From: Ignavigranum ruoffiae
GTDB taxonomy: Bacteria; Bacillota; Bacilli; Lactobacillales; Aerococcaceae
Length of the DNA: 64,000 nucleotides
NCBI RefSeq assembly: GCF_900110675.1
Contig: NZ_FOEN01000002.1
Location: 1 to 64,000, forward strand
Reading direction: 5' to 3'
The number at the start of each line of letters is the position of its first letter. The first letter of the stretch is position 1. The position numbers and the translations under genes are program-made. The notes under the pieces were generated by a model. The model did no database searches, had not been told where the DNA came from, and was given only the letters and a program-made list of their open reading frames with translations. Shown here piece after piece: positions 11,127 through 21,698 of the stretch.

Positions 11127-12041
11127 TTATTGCTGTGCTGCCGACCCATTAATAATATCTAAGATTTCATTGGTGATTCTTAATTGACGCTGTTGATTAT
11201 ATTGCTTCTTCAAATTAAAAATTAAATCCTCGGCATTCTGCGTTGCTTGGTTCATGGCTTGCATTCGACTCGCTTGCTCAGCAGTTTTGGCATCAATAAT
11301 AGCACCATAAATTTGACTTTCAACGAATTTAACCAATAGCTCATCAAGAACTACTTCTGGATCCGGTTCAATAATATAATCAATATCTTCATCAGCACTA
11401 TCCTCAGGAAATTCAATATTGCCTAAAGGAAGCAGAGTCTCTAAGCGTAATTGGGTCTGCATAATATTTTCAGAGTGATTATAAGCCACTTTCAAAGCGT
11501 CGTAAGTTTTATTATTATAACCCTCGATAGCTTCTTTAATCACTTTTTGAACTTCAGTAAAGGTTGGATAGTCGGAGATATTATGCGTTTTAAAAGTCAT
11601 AGTGATGCCATTAGCTCTGCAATACTTGATAATCGGATCACCAATCCCTAGCACGACAATCTCAGAAAAATCCTCATGATGAGTCTTCAGATATTGATCG
11701 AATTTCTTAATCAAGGAAGAATTGTAATCTCCGGCTAAACCCTTGTCAGAACTAATCACCAAGTAAGCAGTCTTAACCACTGGTCTTTGAACTAACATAT
11801 GGTGGTAATCAATTGGATCGAGTCCAATATTACTTTGAAGATCTGTATTTACGAAACGAGGGATATTACGTGAAATAATATAATAAACCAGCTTACGCAC
11901 CATTAAACTGTATATATCATAATTCTTAGCCTCTTGAACCATCCGATTATATTTAGAAGTGGAGACTAGACGCATAGCATTGGTGATTTGTTTGGTTTTA
12001 TTTATCGAATCAATTTGTTTTTTAATTTGAAATAATGACAT
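11127..12041 (-). CDS. atpG: ATP synthase gamma subunit
   Basis: Gamma is the rotating central shaft of F1. The 304-residue protein has the N-terminal coiled-coil start (LFQIKKQIDSINKTKQITNAM), the Rossmann-like middle (YLVISSDKGLAGDYNSSLIKK), and the C-terminal long helix with RMQAMNQATQNAEDLI and QRQLRITNEILDIINGS. It is slightly longer than usual because of an acidic insert around residues 215-230 (EFPEDSADEDIDYI). It lies between atpA and atpD. Confidence 0.95.
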   Translation of the reverse strand: MSLFQIKKQIDSINKTKQITNAMRLVSTSKYNRMVQEAKNYDIYSLMVRKLVYYIISRNIPRFVNTDLQSNIGLDPIDYHHMLVQRPVVKTAYLVISSDKGLAGDYNSSLIKKFDQYLKTHHEDFSEIVVLGIGDPIIKYCRANGITMTFKTHNISDYPTFTEVQKVIKEAIEGYNNKTYDALKVAYNHSENIMQTQLRLETLLPLGNIEFPEDSADEDIDYIIEPDPEVVLDELLVKFVESQIYGAIIDAKTAEQASRMQAMNQATQNAEDLIFNLKKQYNQQRQLRITNEILDIINGSAAQQ

Positions 12042-12052
12042 GCAATCATCCT

Positions 12053-13564
12053 CTATCCTCGTTGACTTTCTACTTTAAACCATTCATTAAAATTGGATAA
12101 TAATTGATTTAGGATTTCTGCATCCGGTAAATTACCATCGATTTCGATTTGTTTAACAAGGTCAGAATAATTAGTATCTAGATATTCATACAATTTTTCT
12201 TCATATAATTTGACTTGTTCACTTTTGAGCTCAACCATAAATTGATGGGTTAAGGCATAGATTAAAATCACTTGCTTGCCTACAGCGATTGGATGGTGGG
12301 CCGCTTGTTTTAGAATTTCGACGGTTTTCTCCCCATGGTTTAAAGCACGTTGAGTATCATCATCCAAATCAGAACCAAATTGACTGAAAGCGGCAAGTTC
12401 GCGGTAACTTGCTAAGTCAATCCGCAAGGTTCCTGCAACTTTCTTCATGGCTGGAACTTGGGCTGATCCTCCAACCCGAGAAACTGAGAGCCCTGCATTA
12501 ATCGCAGGTAAGACCCGAGAGAAGAACAGATCGCTTTCCAAGAATATTTGACCATCTGTAATCGAAATAACATTGGTAGGAATATAAGCTGAAATGTCTC
12601 CAGCTAAGGTTTCAATAATCGGTAAAGCGGTTAGGGACCCTCCACCTAATTCATCACTTAATTGAGCAGATCGTTCTAATAAGCGAGAGTGTAAATAAAA
12701 AATATCCCCAGGATATGCTTCTCGACCTGGTGGACGTTTCAATAGTAAACTCATTTCACGATAAGCAGTCGCTTGTTTTGATAAATCATCATAAACAATT
12801 AATACGTCTCGGCCATTATACATAAATTCCTCAGCCATCGCTGTAGCTGCATAAGGTGCAAGATATAATAAAGAGGCTGCTTGTGAAGCGGAAGCCGACA
12901 TCACAATGGTATAATCTAAAGCTTCATACCGACTTAATGTTGCCACAATATTTTTAACCGTTGAAGCTTTTTGGCCAATTGCCACATAAATACAGATAAC
13001 GTCTTTTCCTTTTTGATTCAAAATGGTATCTACAGCTATGGTCGTCTTCCCAGTCTTACGGTCACCAATAATTAATTCCCGTTGACCCTTTCCAATCGGA
13101 ACCAGAGCATCAACCGCTTTAATTCCTGTCTGCAAGGGGCGGTCGACTGATTTTCGTTCCATGATTCCAGGGGCTTCAGCTTCAACTGGCCGCGTCTTTT
13201 GGGTATGAATCGGACCCAAACCGTCAATTGGCTGACCTAGCGGATTGATGACTCTACCTAATAGTTCTTCACCCACCGGCACTTCCATCATTTTTTCGGT
13301 TTGATAGACAACATCACCTTCACCAAGATCGTCATAATTTCCAAACATAATAATTCCAACATGATCGGATTCTAAGTTTTGAACCATGCCGATTGTTCCG
13401 TTAGAAAATTCGACCATTTCTCCGTAACGCGCACGATTTAAGCCGGTCACATTCGAAATTCCATCCCCAACTGAGACGATCGTTCCTATGTTCTCAACTT
13501 CAGCCTCGACATCAAATTGGTCGATTTTATCTAAAATATTCTTTTCAAAAGATTTTATATCCAT
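12053..13564 (-). CDS. atpA: ATP synthase alpha subunit
   Basis: This is the non-catalytic nucleotide-binding subunit, 503 residues. The P-loop reads GDRKTGKT near residues 169-176, with K in place of the Q common in other phyla. Other hallmarks are the [24 protein letters not shown] stretch (broken here by its length, residues about 281-304) and [10 protein letters not shown]. The N-terminal helix, residues 1-20 ([17 protein letters not shown]), which in other bacteria docks onto the N-terminal domain of delta, is present. That is notable because the neighbouring delta gene lacks that domain. Confidence 0.96.
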   Translation of the reverse strand: MDIKSFEKNILDKIDQFDVEAEVENIGTIVSVGDGISNVTGLNRARYGEMVEFSNGTIGMVQNLESDHVGIIMFGNYDDLGEGDVVYQTEKMMEVPVGEELLGRVINPLGQPIDGLGPIHTQKTRPVEAEAPGIMERKSVDRPLQTGIKAVDALVPIGKGQRELIIGDRKTGKTTIAVDTILNQKGKDVICIYVAIGQKASTVKNIVATLSRYEALDYTIVMSASASQAASLLYLAPYAATAMAEEFMYNGRDVLIVYDDLSKQATAYREMSLLLKRPPGREAYPGDIFYLHSRLLERSAQLSDELGGGSLTALPIIETLAGDISAYIPTNVISITDGQIFLESDLFFSRVLPAINAGLSVSRVGGSAQVPAMKKVAGTLRIDLASYRELAAFSQFGSDLDDDTQRALNHGEKTVEILKQAAHHPIAVGKQVILIYALTHQFMVELKSEQVKLYEEKLYEYLDTNYSDLVKQIEIDGNLPDAEILNQLLSNFNEWFKVESQRG

Positions 13565-13575
13565 TTGTATGCCTC

Positions 13576-13878
13576 CTAGGATTGACTGGAGATTTCGTCA
13601 ACCATCGAACTGATTTCCTTACTTTGTTTGATTTCGTCAACCATTTCATTAATAATTCGACGACCACTGTATTCAAACCCAATCGAATCAGATTTCACAC
13701 TGACTCCACAAATTAAACGTGGGTCGATAATGGATACAATTTTATCGTAGTTTTTGTCTGTGTTTTTTGAAACAATTTGAATAATTTGTTGACGTTCTTC
13801 TTCTAAGAGCGGAACTGCAGAACGTATGGTCAGGACATCTTGATGTTGTTTAACTTTCTTCTTGATACTTGATCTCAT
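13576..13878 (-). CDS. atpH: ATP synthase delta subunit, shortened (C-terminal domain only)
   Basis: Delta (OSCP-like) normally has about 175-185 residues: an N-terminal six-helix domain that grips alpha, and a C-terminal domain that meets the b stalk. Here only 100 residues exist. What remains matches the C-terminal domain: [16 protein letters not shown] near residues 21-36, then [14 protein letters not shown] near 47-60 and the SGRRIINEM segment near 70-78. The start is firm: ATG 13878 overlaps the atpF stop codon as ATGA, and atpF itself has normal length, so no room is left for a missing domain or a simple frameshift. Either the organism uses a reduced delta, or the region was deleted in evolution. 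Identity rests on position and partial motif match. Confidence 0.8.
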   Translation of the reverse strand: MRSSIKKKVKQHQDVLTIRSAVPLLEEERQQIIQIVSKNTDKNYDKIVSIIDPRLICGVSVKSDSIGFEYSGRRIINEMVDEIKQSKEISSMVDEISSQS

Positions 13879-14378
13879 TTGAACTCAGCATCCAATCTAT
13901 TGATGAATTCATGGATATATTCGCGATGGTCAGCTTCTGTGATTTCACGTTGAAGAACCTTTTGGGCCATCATGACTGAAATATTAATCACACTTTCTTC
14001 CATTTCATGATGGAACTGACGCCGTTGACGATTCAAGTCGGCGTTGGTCTTTTCAATCAGTCCTTCTGCTTTAACATTTGCTTCTTCAATGACTTTATCC
14101 GCCATTTCTTGACCATGAGCCTTCGCATTCTTTACTAATTCTTGAGCTTGGCTAAGAGCTTTTTCAACTTCTACTTTAGAGTCTTGGATTTCTTTCTGAC
14201 TATTTTCTTTTAATTGGTGAGCTTCATTGATATCTTTAGTAATTTGATCTTGACGTTCTTTCAAAATCTTATCAATCGGTAGCCACGCAAATTTATACAC
14301 AATATAAATAACTAAAATAAATGAAATTAAAGTCATTAATATTGTCCCTATCGGGGTCGATCCCAATATAGCTGACAT
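13875..14378 (-). CDS. atpF: ATP synthase b subunit
   Basis: This is the peripheral stalk subunit: one N-terminal membrane helix (residues about 10-33) followed by a long charged coiled coil. The 167 residues are the normal length. The segment YKFAWLPIDKILKERQDQI after the membrane helix is typical. The C-terminus ([16 protein letters not shown]) is where delta would bind. The stop codon overlaps the atpH start (ATGA). Confidence 0.94.
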   Translation of the reverse strand: MSAILGSTPIGTILMTLISFILVIYIVYKFAWLPIDKILKERQDQITKDINEAHQLKENSQKEIQDSKVEVEKALSQAQELVKNAKAHGQEMADKVIEEANVKAEGLIEKTNADLNRQRRQFHHEMEESVINISVMMAQKVLQREITEADHREYIHEFINRLDAEFK

Positions 14379-14405
14379 AATTAATTCACTCCATTTCTTA
14401 TTTTA

Positions 14406-14621
<216 letters not shown>

Positions 14622-14638
14622 TCATTCTCCTTTGATTT

Positions 14639-15388
14639 CTATTGAATTTTATTCTTTTGTTTCTTACTGGTTGGTAACGGAATTTCTACTTTATGTGACA
14701 AATAAACTAATGACAGAGTGACAAAGATATAAGCCTGAATACAGCCAATAAATAACGAGAAAGCTTGCCAAATCATCTGCAAAGGAATGCCAACTAGCCA
14801 GGTCGCTAGACCAAATTTATTCCCAACAGAAGAAATCAGATTCAGTAAAACTTCACCCGCAAAGATATTCCCAAATAACCGCAAAGCTAGGGTAAAGATA
14901 TTAATGACTTCTTCAACAATCTTGACTGGCATCAATACAATATTTGGCTTAAGGTAAGTGTTAACCCAGTACTTGCCAACCCCTTGAGCCCGCATCCCTA
15001 AGATATGGGAAATCAGGTTCATTATGACCGCCAATGAAAGAGCAACGACGGCATCTGCGGTTGGACTCTTCCAGTAGGATTGCTCATGAATATGGACGAT
15101 AAAAGGTAGACCCAAGAAATTTGCCACTAACAAGAACAAAAATAAGGCCAAGGAAATAATAATGTAGGCATCCTGGTAGGACCCTTCAATCGTGTCATGA
15201 ATAATCCCCTTTATAAAGTCAATTAATGACTCCAAAATCACCTGTGGTCGCGATGGTTTATCGACCGACAAATTACGAGTCATTAATATACATAGAATAA
15301 ATACAATAACGACAGTAACGATTAAGGAGACAAGAACGTTGAAGCTCATATCAATACCAAACAAATTTATGATCTTTGTCTCTTCCAC
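14639..15388 (-). CDS. atpB: ATP synthase a subunit
   Basis: This is the stator channel subunit of Fo, 249 residues with about five to six membrane helices. The essential arginine is R170 in LALRLFGNIFAGEV; other conserved parts are ANFLGLP near residue 89 and the C-terminal QAYIFVTLSLVYLS. It is the first gene of the operon. No atpI-like gene is seen upstream. A promoter lies about 60 bases before the start. Confidence 0.95.
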   Translation of the reverse strand: MEETKIINLFGIDMSFNVLVSLIVTVVIVFILCILMTRNLSVDKPSRPQVILESLIDFIKGIIHDTIEGSYQDAYIIISLALFLFLLVANFLGLPFIVHIHEQSYWKSPTADAVVALSLAVIMNLISHILGMRAQGVGKYWVNTYLKPNIVLMPVKIVEEVINIFTLALRLFGNIFAGEVLLNLISSVGNKFGLATWLVGIPLQMIWQAFSLFIGCIQAYIFVTLSLVYLSHKVEIPLPTSKKQKNKIQ

Positions 15389-15446
15389 TTCGCTCTCCTC
15401 TTTCTATCTAAGATTTGGACCTGATTGCTCAAAGCCCACGCAGTCT

Positions 15447-15474
15447 ATTCTACTCTTTCATCATTTATTGTCAA
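15447..15474 (-). promoter_or_regulatory. Promoter of the atp operon
   Basis: Minus strand: -35 TTGACA (15469-15474), 16-base spacer, -10 TAGAAT (15447-15452), about 58 bases upstream of the atpB start. The rest of the 15389-15906 gap holds the family A repeat and a weak hairpin after lpd. Confidence 0.75.
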
Positions 15475-15660
15475 AAGTTTTTGAATTAATTTTAGACCTA
15501 ACTTCATTATAGGGTTTAATAAGATTTATGTCCATTCTAGTTAATTTGTTAACAAGCATAACCCCTTATTCCCCGCAATGATTTATTGAACAGATGCAGG
15601 GACTGACAAATATATCTAGGCAATATCAGTATATATAATGAAGCTAAACACAAAAATAAA

Positions 15661-15798
15661 CCGAATATTTACTTGGAGCAAGATCTCCTAATTGGAGCGG
15701 AGACCCTTAGAGAGGTTTCAAGCCATTCAACGTAGTTGTGAGGGGTAAACTCCCCAGCAAAATCGATGAATCTATGACTTAAACAAGTAAATATTCGG
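15661..15798. repeat. Intergenic inverted-repeat element, family A copy 2
   Basis: This 138-base element has exact 15-base terminal inverted repeats (ccgaatatttacttg at 15661-15675; reverse complement at 15784-15798). Inside are several short hairpins on the plus strand: ggag-N6-ctcc at 15675-15688, caac-gta-gttg at 15728-15738, and gggg-N6-cccc near 15742-15755. The termini and the left flank aaaataaac match copy 1 at 7423-7553. The element lies between the PDH and atp operons, outside both, in a gap of 518 bases. No coding frame is visible. It is either a miniature inverted-repeat mobile element or a structured RNA. Confidence 0.65.
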
Positions 15799-15850
15799 AT
15801 TATTAATTTTTAGATAACATAAACTTATTCAAAGACTGACAAGTAAATTT

Positions 15851-15906
15851 GATACCAGCATCCAAACATAAACTAGTATTGAAATAACTTGATGCTTCCA
15901 GGTATC
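15851..15906 (-). terminator. Possible weak terminator after lpd
   Basis: The arms gataccagcatc (15851-15862) and gatgcttccaggtatc (15891-15906) can pair as two short helices (GATACC/GGTATC and AGCATC/GATGCT) directly after the lpd stop codon. There is no clear U run behind them, so this is only a candidate end for the pdh operon. Confidence 0.35.
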
Positions 15907-17316
15907 TTATAAATGAATTGGCATGTCTAAAGCAAGTTCAGCAGCATCCATCGTCACTTCAGCTAAAGATGGATGTGAATGAATGGTTAAAGCAATATCT
16001 TCAGCATTCATACCGGATTCAATGGCTAAGGTTAATTCAGCAATCACATCAGAAGCATTAGCTCCCGCAACTTGAGCTCCAACTAAGATATGATCTTCTT
16101 CCGTGCTAATTAAGCGAACAAAGCCATCTGTCGCATTTAATGACAGAGCTCGGCCATTGGCTCCGAATGGGAATTTAGCAGCTTTGACCTTCAAACCAGC
16201 TTCTTTAGCTGAAGCGAGCGTATGCCCTACTGAGGCTAATTCTGGATCAGTAAAGCAGACCGCTGGTAAGGCAATATAGTCTACCACACTGGCTTGATCT
16301 CCGGCGATAGCTGCTGCCGCCACTTTGGCTTCATAAGAAGCTTTGTGGGCTAAAGCGGGACCAGGAACCGCATCACCAATCGCAAAAATGTTCTTCACAT
16401 TAGTCCGACCTTGTTGATCGACTTCAATTAGACCTCGAGCGCCAACTTTCACGCCAGCTTGTTCTAAGCCCATCTCGTCAGTATTAGGACGGCGGCCTAC
16501 GGTTACCAAGCAGTAATCTGCTTCTACGGTATGAGTTTTCCCGCCAACTTCATAAGTCACACTCACCCGATCACCATTAATGACAGCTTCTTTAGCCATC
16601 GCGTTAGTAATAATGTCAACGCCCTTATTTTTAAATTCATTCTCAACTAATTTGACCATATCTTTCTCAAAGTTTGGAATAATCTGAGCAGAACCTTCTA
16701 ATATTGTAATTTTTGTACCAAAATTAGCGAAAGCTCCTGCCAATTCAGAACCAATATAGCCACCACCGATAACTACCATTTCTTTAGGAATTTCAGTTAA
16801 GGCAAGGGCTCCGGTAGAATCAAGGACTCTATCTGAGAATTTGAAACCTGGAATCTCAATCGGTCTGGATCCTGTAGCGATAATGGCATGTTTAAAGGAG
16901 TAGGTTTCTGCAGCTTCTTCGTGGATTACGCGTAAGGTGTGGTCATCAACGAAGAATGCTTCTCCTTTAAGAATTTCGACCTTATTCTTCTTAAGAAGCA
17001 TCGAAACGCCACCGGTTAATTTACCGACAACTTCTTGGTCTTTCCATTGTTGGGTCCGTTTGAAATCAACGGTAATATCTTGTGTATGAACTCCAAAGAA
17101 ATCTCCGTGTTTAGCATTATGGTAGACATGCCCCGCATTGATTAACGCCTTAGAAGGAATACAACCGACATTTAAACAAGTTCCACCAATGGCATCGCGT
17201 TCAATAATGGCTACTTTTTGACCTAATTGGGACGCTCGAATCGCAGCTACATATCCCCCAGGTCCAGAACCAATCACTACTGTATCTAGTTCTACGGCAA
17301 AATCTCCAACTACCAT
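15907..17316 (-). CDS. pdhD: Dihydrolipoyl dehydrogenase (E3 of pyruvate dehydrogenase)
   Basis: E3 reoxidises dihydrolipoamide with NAD through FAD and a redox disulfide. The 469-residue protein shows the FAD motif [16 protein letters not shown] (residues 13-28), the redox-active pair in [16 protein letters not shown] (residues 45-60), the NAD-binding [16 protein letters not shown], and the catalytic base in HSHPSLAEV (His-x-His-Pro) near the C-terminus. It is the last gene of the four-gene PDH operon, 12 bases after pdhC. Confidence 0.96.
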   Translation of the reverse strand: MVVGDFAVELDTVVIGSGPGGYVAAIRASQLGQKVAIIERDAIGGTCLNVGCIPSKALINAGHVYHNAKHGDFFGVHTQDITVDFKRTQQWKDQEVVGKLTGGVSMLLKKNKVEILKGEAFFVDDHTLRVIHEEAAETYSFKHAIIATGSRPIEIPGFKFSDRVLDSTGALALTEIPKEMVVIGGGYIGSELAGAFANFGTKITILEGSAQIIPNFEKDMVKLVENEFKNKGVDIITNAMAKEAVINGDRVSVTYEVGGKTHTVEADYCLVTVGRRPNTDEMGLEQAGVKVGARGLIEVDQQGRTNVKNIFAIGDAVPGPALAHKASYEAKVAAAAIAGDQASVVDYIALPAVCFTDPELASVGHTLASAKEAGLKVKAAKFPFGANGRALSLNATDGFVRLISTEEDHILVGAQVAGANASDVIAELTLAIESGMNAEDIALTIHSHPSLAEVTMDAAELALDMPIHL

Positions 17317-17328
17317 TATTTATTCACC

Positions 17329-18960
17329 TTATCCTTCCATTAATAGCAATTCTGGGTCGGCTAAATATTTCTTAATCTCGTTCATGGCATTCTGAGCCGT
17401 CGCACCATCCATCACACGATGGTCAAAAGTTAAGGAAAGCTTAACAACACGACCAACCGCAAGTTCTCCATCTTCATTAACAATTGGTTGTTGGACGATC
17501 GAACCAAATCCTAAGATAAAGACTTCAGGATGGTTAATGATTGGCGTAAACCATTTACCGCCAGCTGAACCCAGATTAGAAATAGATACACTGCCATCGC
17601 GCATGTCAGCCGCTGCAAGTTTTCCTTCATGGGCTTTCTGAGCGAGTTCAGAGATTTCTTGAGCGATTTCGAAGATTGATTTACGATCTGCATCCTTAAT
17701 GACCGGTACAAACAATCCAGCCTCAGTATCGGTTGCAATACCAATATTGAAGTAGTCTTTCATAATAAGCTCATTGCTAACTTCATCAAGACTGGCATTG
17801 ATGATTGGGTATTTCTTAGCAGCCGCGATGAGAGCTTTCACGACATATGGTAAGAACGTTAATTTAATATCACGTTCAGCTGCCACAGTCTTAAATTTCT
17901 TGCGATGTTCCCATAGCTTGCTCACTTCAATTTCATCAAAGTGAGAGACTGATGGAATGGTCGTTGCCGAATTTACCATCGCTTTAGAAATAGCTTTACG
18001 CATTGGTGTCATTGGCACACGAGTCACGCGATCTTCATTTACTGCTGGTGAGTGTTTCTTGGCTGTTTCTTGAGCTTGACTTCCACTTTGTAAGTTTTCT
18101 TGATCAACCCGAGGTACCCGAGGAGCCACTTTTCCTTGAGCAGATTTCTTAGCTGAACCATAATTATTGATATCTTCTGCTGTTACCCGGCCACCTTTTC
18201 CAGTTGGTATTACGGTGCTAATATCAATGCCTTTCTCCCGAGCCAACTTACGAACGGAAGGCATGGCTAGAACATGACCAGCAGGTGTTGACTTGGCTGC
18301 AGCTGTTTCAGTAGCTTGTTCAACTGGCACTTCGGTTTGTTCTCCTACTGAGCTTTCGCTCGTGATCTGTTCTGCACTTCCTTCATAAGAATCTGATTCG
18401 AATTCAAACAGGCTGTCACCAACTTTCGCAACATCCCCTTCAGCGAAATTAATCTTTAGAATCGTTCCGGTAAATGGTGAAGGAATTTCTTCAACAGCTT
18501 TATCATTTTGAATTTCTAATAAAACCTGGTCTTCACTAACTTGATCCCCTTCATTCACTTTCCAAGCTGCAATTTCTCCTTCATGAATGCCTTCCCCCAA
18601 TTCAGGCATTGCAAAAGCAAAGCGAGCAGAACCATTCCCTGCTTCAGCCACTGGAACTTTAGCTGGTGAGGCTGGTGTCGATTCAACTTGTTCTTCAACA
18701 GCATCAACTGATGTTTCTTCCCCTTCAACATCAATTTCTACCAAAACATCACCGACTACGGCCACAGTCCCTTCATTAACATGAATTTTCCGAATCACCC
18801 CTTCAACGGGTGAAGGAATTTCTTCGACGGCTTTATCATTTTGAATCTCAACTAGGATATCATCTTCCTTAATCGTGTCACCTTCTTGGACATGCCATGT
18901 TACAACTTCGCCTTCATGGATGCCTTCGCCAAGTTCTGGCAAGGTAAATTTATAAGCCAT
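17329..18960 (-). CDS. pdhC: Dihydrolipoamide acetyltransferase (E2 of pyruvate dehydrogenase)
   Basis: E2 forms the core of the PDH complex and passes acetyl groups to CoA. In order, it has two lipoyl domains (about residues 3-77 and 113-187), each with the lipoylated lysine in [13 protein letters not shown]; Ala/Glu/Thr-rich linkers; the E1/E3-binding domain ([16 protein letters not shown], about 228-265); another linker; and the acyltransferase domain ending with the catalytic FDHRVMDGA. Two lipoyl domains in 543 residues is an intermediate form; one to three are known across bacteria. It lies between pdhB and pdhD with short gaps. Confidence 0.96.
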   Translation of the reverse strand: MAYKFTLPELGEGIHEGEVVTWHVQEGDTIKEDDILVEIQNDKAVEEIPSPVEGVIRKIHVNEGTVAVVGDVLVEIDVEGEETSVDAVEEQVESTPASPAKVPVAEAGNGSARFAFAMPELGEGIHEGEIAAWKVNEGDQVSEDQVLLEIQNDKAVEEIPSPFTGTILKINFAEGDVAKVGDSLFEFESDSYEGSAEQITSESSVGEQTEVPVEQATETAAAKSTPAGHVLAMPSVRKLAREKGIDISTVIPTGKGGRVTAEDINNYGSAKKSAQGKVAPRVPRVDQENLQSGSQAQETAKKHSPAVNEDRVTRVPMTPMRKAISKAMVNSATTIPSVSHFDEIEVSKLWEHRKKFKTVAAERDIKLTFLPYVVKALIAAAKKYPIINASLDEVSNELIMKDYFNIGIATDTEAGLFVPVIKDADRKSIFEIAQEISELAQKAHEGKLAAADMRDGSVSISNLGSAGGKWFTPIINHPEVFILGFGSIVQQPIVNEDGELAVGRVVKLSLTFDHRVMDGATAQNAMNEIKKYLADPELLLMEG

Positions 18961-19002
18961 TAATTTTCATCCTTTCATATCTTTACGTGTCGAAATCCGG
19001 AT

Positions 19003-19980
19003 CTAGAAATCTGTCGTTTCTTTAACTTTTTCAATAATATCTTGAGCGTTCGGCAACCAATCTTTTTCAGCCATACCAAATGGATAAATCGTATTTGGTG
19101 CAGACACAAAAGCAATTGGAGCTTTCAGAGATAGGACTGCGCGTTGGGAAATTTCAGAAATTACTTTTTCACCAACTCCGGCTTGTCGTTGAGCTTCTTG
19201 AACCATCACCACCCGACCTGTTTTCTCAGTGGTTTGAACTAAAGTCTCAATATCTAAAGGATAAACGGTTCGTAAATCAACCACCTCTGCTGAAATTCCT
19301 TCTTCTGCTAAGGTCTCAGCCGCCTTCTCAGCTTCTTGAACCATTGCACCGTAGGCAATAATTGAAACATCGGTTCCTTCACGTACAATATTAGCTTTGC
19401 CAAGCGGTACAGTATATTCTTCTTCAGGCACTTCGGCACGGAAAGAACGATAAAGTTTCATATGTTCTAAGAAAACTACCGGATCATTATCACGAATGGC
19501 TGAAATTAATAGTCCTTTAGCATCATATGGATTTGAAGGGATGACAACTTTAATGCCGGGTGATTGGGCAATTAAGCCTTCCAGTGAATCGGCGTGCATC
19601 TCTGGAGTGGCTACACCACCTCCAAATGGTGAGCGAATGGTCACCGGCATATTTCGTTTACCACCCATCCGATAACGTGTTCTTGCCATTTGACCCACAA
19701 TAGAATCCAGTGTTTCGAAGACGAAACCGAAGAATTGAATTTCCATAATAGGACGGAAGCCTTCCAAAGCTAAGCCCATTGCCATACCACCAATTCCAGA
19801 CTCAGCAAGTGGCGTATCGATCACTCGGTCTTCCCCATATTTATCAAATAATCCTTCAGTAGCACGGAATACTCCACCGTTCTTACCAACGTCTTCGCCA
19901 AAGATTAATGTCTTATCATCTTTAGCTAATTCAAGGTCTAAAGCCTGAGTGATAGCTTGTATCATGGTCATTTGAGTCAT
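19003..19980 (-). CDS. pdhB: Pyruvate dehydrogenase E1 beta subunit
   Basis: With PdhA this forms the thiamine-diphosphate E1 component that decarboxylates pyruvate. I start at ATG 19980 (325 residues, [14 protein letters not shown]), with AAAGGAG upstream and one base after the pdhA stop codon; an upstream in-frame extension into pdhA lacks a binding site. Conserved stretches are [26 protein letters not shown] and RSPFGGG, then the C-terminal transketolase-like domain with PLDIETL and [12 protein letters not shown]. Confidence 0.96.
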   Translation of the reverse strand: MTQMTMIQAITQALDLELAKDDKTLIFGEDVGKNGGVFRATEGLFDKYGEDRVIDTPLAESGIGGMAMGLALEGFRPIMEIQFFGFVFETLDSIVGQMARTRYRMGGKRNMPVTIRSPFGGGVATPEMHADSLEGLIAQSPGIKVVIPSNPYDAKGLLISAIRDNDPVVFLEHMKLYRSFRAEVPEEEYTVPLGKANIVREGTDVSIIAYGAMVQEAEKAAETLAEEGISAEVVDLRTVYPLDIETLVQTTEKTGRVVMVQEAQRQAGVGEKVISEISQRAVLSLKAPIAFVSAPNTIYPFGMAEKDWLPNAQDIIEKVKETTDF

Positions 19981-19981
19981 C

Positions 19982-21082
19982 TTAATTACGCTCCTTTGCT
20001 TCGAAATGTTCAATTTGTTCTTGGATAATGGTATCTGGCGTTTCAAACATATTTTTTAAGAAGTCAGAAACTTTTTGTTTTGGTGTAGCATCTGCTTCTT
20101 TAATGGCTTCTTTGGCCAACTCTTTAGTTTGATTTACAATGGCTTCTTCTTTTTCTTCAGACCAGAGACCTTTTTCAGTTAAATAAATGCGCATACGGTT
20201 TAGCGGGTCACGTTGACGCCATGTTTCTTGAACCCCTTCAGGTTGATAACGTTTTGGATCATCACCCGATAGAGAATGTGGACCGTAGCGATAGGTTAAG
20301 GTTTCAATTAGTACTGGACCGTTCCCCGCTGCTGCATAAGCACGTGCAGCTTTGGTCACTGCATAGATGGCTAAAGCATCCATCCCATCTACTTGAATGC
20401 CAGGAATTCCAGCAGCAACTGCTTTTTGTGCTAAAGTTGGCGCAGCTGTTTGACGTTCGCGTGGCGTTGAGATTGCCCAACCATTATTTTGAATCACAAA
20501 AATTACCGGAGATTTGAAAGCTCCCGCAAAGTTCATTCCTTCATAAGTATCTCCTTGAGAAGATCCACCGTCACCGGTATAGGTAATAACAACAGCGTCT
20601 TCTTTCTTCTTCTTAATTCCTAAACCAACTCCAGCAGCTTGAACAAACTGAGCACCGATAATAATTTGTGGAGGATAAGCATGAAAATCTTCAGGATACA
20701 TTGAGCCAGCTACATGTCCTTTAGACCAAAGAAATGCATTCTTATAAGGCATCCCTTTTTTGACTAACTGAGGAATGTCGCGATAGCCTGGTAAGATACG
20801 GTCTTGAGGTTCCATAGCTGAAATTGTCGCCATTTGCGAAGCTTCTTGACCTTCGGTTGGACCAACAAATCCTAGACGACCTTGACGTGAGAAAGCTTTA
20901 GTACGATTGTACCATTCCCGCTCCCACACCATGTCTTCCATTAAAGTTACTAATTCTTCATCCGTTAAATCAGGCATCAGATCTTCATTAACAATTTTTC
21001 CTTCTTCGTTTAATACTTGGACAGTTTCAAAATCAAAGTTATTTGGATCTAACAATTGTTCGAATGTCTGCTTGTTTACCAT
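19982..21082 (-). CDS. pdhA: Pyruvate dehydrogenase E1 alpha subunit
   Basis: This is the ThDP-binding half of E1, 366 residues. The cofactor motif starts at [20 protein letters not shown] and ends at [11 protein letters not shown] (GDG to NN spacing as in the family). The phosphorylation-loop equivalent is [15 protein letters not shown]. It is the first gene of the operon. The product acetyl-CoA connects to CoaD-derived CoA and to the malate-to-pyruvate route encoded near 54-59 kb. Confidence 0.96.
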   Translation of the reverse strand: MVNKQTFEQLLDPNNFDFETVQVLNEEGKIVNEDLMPDLTDEELVTLMEDMVWEREWYNRTKAFSRQGRLGFVGPTEGQEASQMATISAMEPQDRILPGYRDIPQLVKKGMPYKNAFLWSKGHVAGSMYPEDFHAYPPQIIIGAQFVQAAGVGLGIKKKKEDAVVITYTGDGGSSQGDTYEGMNFAGAFKSPVIFVIQNNGWAISTPRERQTAAPTLAQKAVAAGIPGIQVDGMDALAIYAVTKAARAYAAAGNGPVLIETLTYRYGPHSLSGDDPKRYQPEGVQETWRQRDPLNRMRIYLTEKGLWSEEKEEAIVNQTKELAKEAIKEADATPKQKVSDFLKNMFETPDTIIQEQIEHFEAKERN

Positions 21083-21149
21083 AACTTATTCACTCCTTAT
21101 CATTTTGCCAATTGAAACAGCTTGAAAATTCTGTATCATTATTATATAT

Positions 21150-21178
21150 AATTTACCACGATTGATTCGCTTTGACAA
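21150..21178 (-). promoter_or_regulatory. Promoter candidate for the pdhABCD operon
   Basis: Minus strand: -35 TTGTCA (21173-21178), 17-base spacer, -10 TAAATT (21150-21155), directly followed by a very AT-rich stretch with another TATAAT-like word. The remainder of the 311-base gap 21083-21393 holds only the acpP terminator at its far end. Confidence 0.55.
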
Positions 21179-21356
21179 GAAATAAACAGCGAGATAACAG
21201 GGTTTATATTGCTCAGTTATTAACTAATACATTAAAACTGTTTTGTTTTAAATATTTCTGCTGTTTTCTATATTTATAACTATGATAACAAAAAGGTTTG
21301 TTTGTAATAGTACAGACTTCTCCTGTTAAATCCAAGGTGAACATTACTGCACAAAG

Positions 21357-21385
21357 TCAAAAAAATAAGATGGCTAGCGCCATCT
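21357..21385 (-). terminator. Terminator of acpP
   Basis: Stem AGATGGC/GCCATCT (21368-21374 with 21379-21385), loop TAGC, followed on the minus strand by TTATTTTTTT. It begins 8 bases after the acpP stop codon. Confidence 0.85.
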
Positions 21386-21393
21386 CATTTAAA

Positions 21394-21621
21394 TTATTTG
21401 TTCAATTGTTGTTCAATATAGTGGACAAGATCTGCCACGGTGGCTAAATCTTCATCCGTATCAATTTCCACATTCAAAGAGTCTTCGATTTCACTAACAA
21501 TTTGAAAGACATCTAAGCTATCTGCTTCTAAGTCTTTCTGGAAATTGGTATCCATTGTAATTTTATCCGCATCAACTTCTAATTGATCGACAATAATTTC
21601 TTTTATTTTATCAAAAATCAT
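21394..21621 (-). CDS. acpP: Acyl carrier protein
   Basis: This is a small acidic four-helix carrier of 75 residues. The phosphopantetheine serine is S36 in DLEADSLDVFQIV, the family signature (DSL). Its cofactor arm comes from CoA. The gene stands alone rather than inside a fatty-acid synthesis cluster, so it may be the housekeeping ACP or a second, dedicated ACP; sequence alone does not decide. It ends in a strong terminator and starts with a short leader after the FetB gene. Confidence 0.88.
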   Translation of the reverse strand: MIFDKIKEIIVDQLEVDADKITMDTNFQKDLEADSLDVFQIVSEIEDSLNVEIDTDEDLATVADLVHYIEQQLNK

Positions 21622-21698
21622 AGTATCCCTCCGCTTAAGCTATTCTTCCTTCATAGCTTATCTAAGCCGGTCTATGATGTCAAACATAAAGAATAAAA

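Noticed and set aside
15661-15798. Riboswitch or leader of the atp operon
   Set aside because: The element lies upstream of the mapped-by-eye atp promoter (15447-15474), so it would not be in the atp transcript unless another promoter is used.
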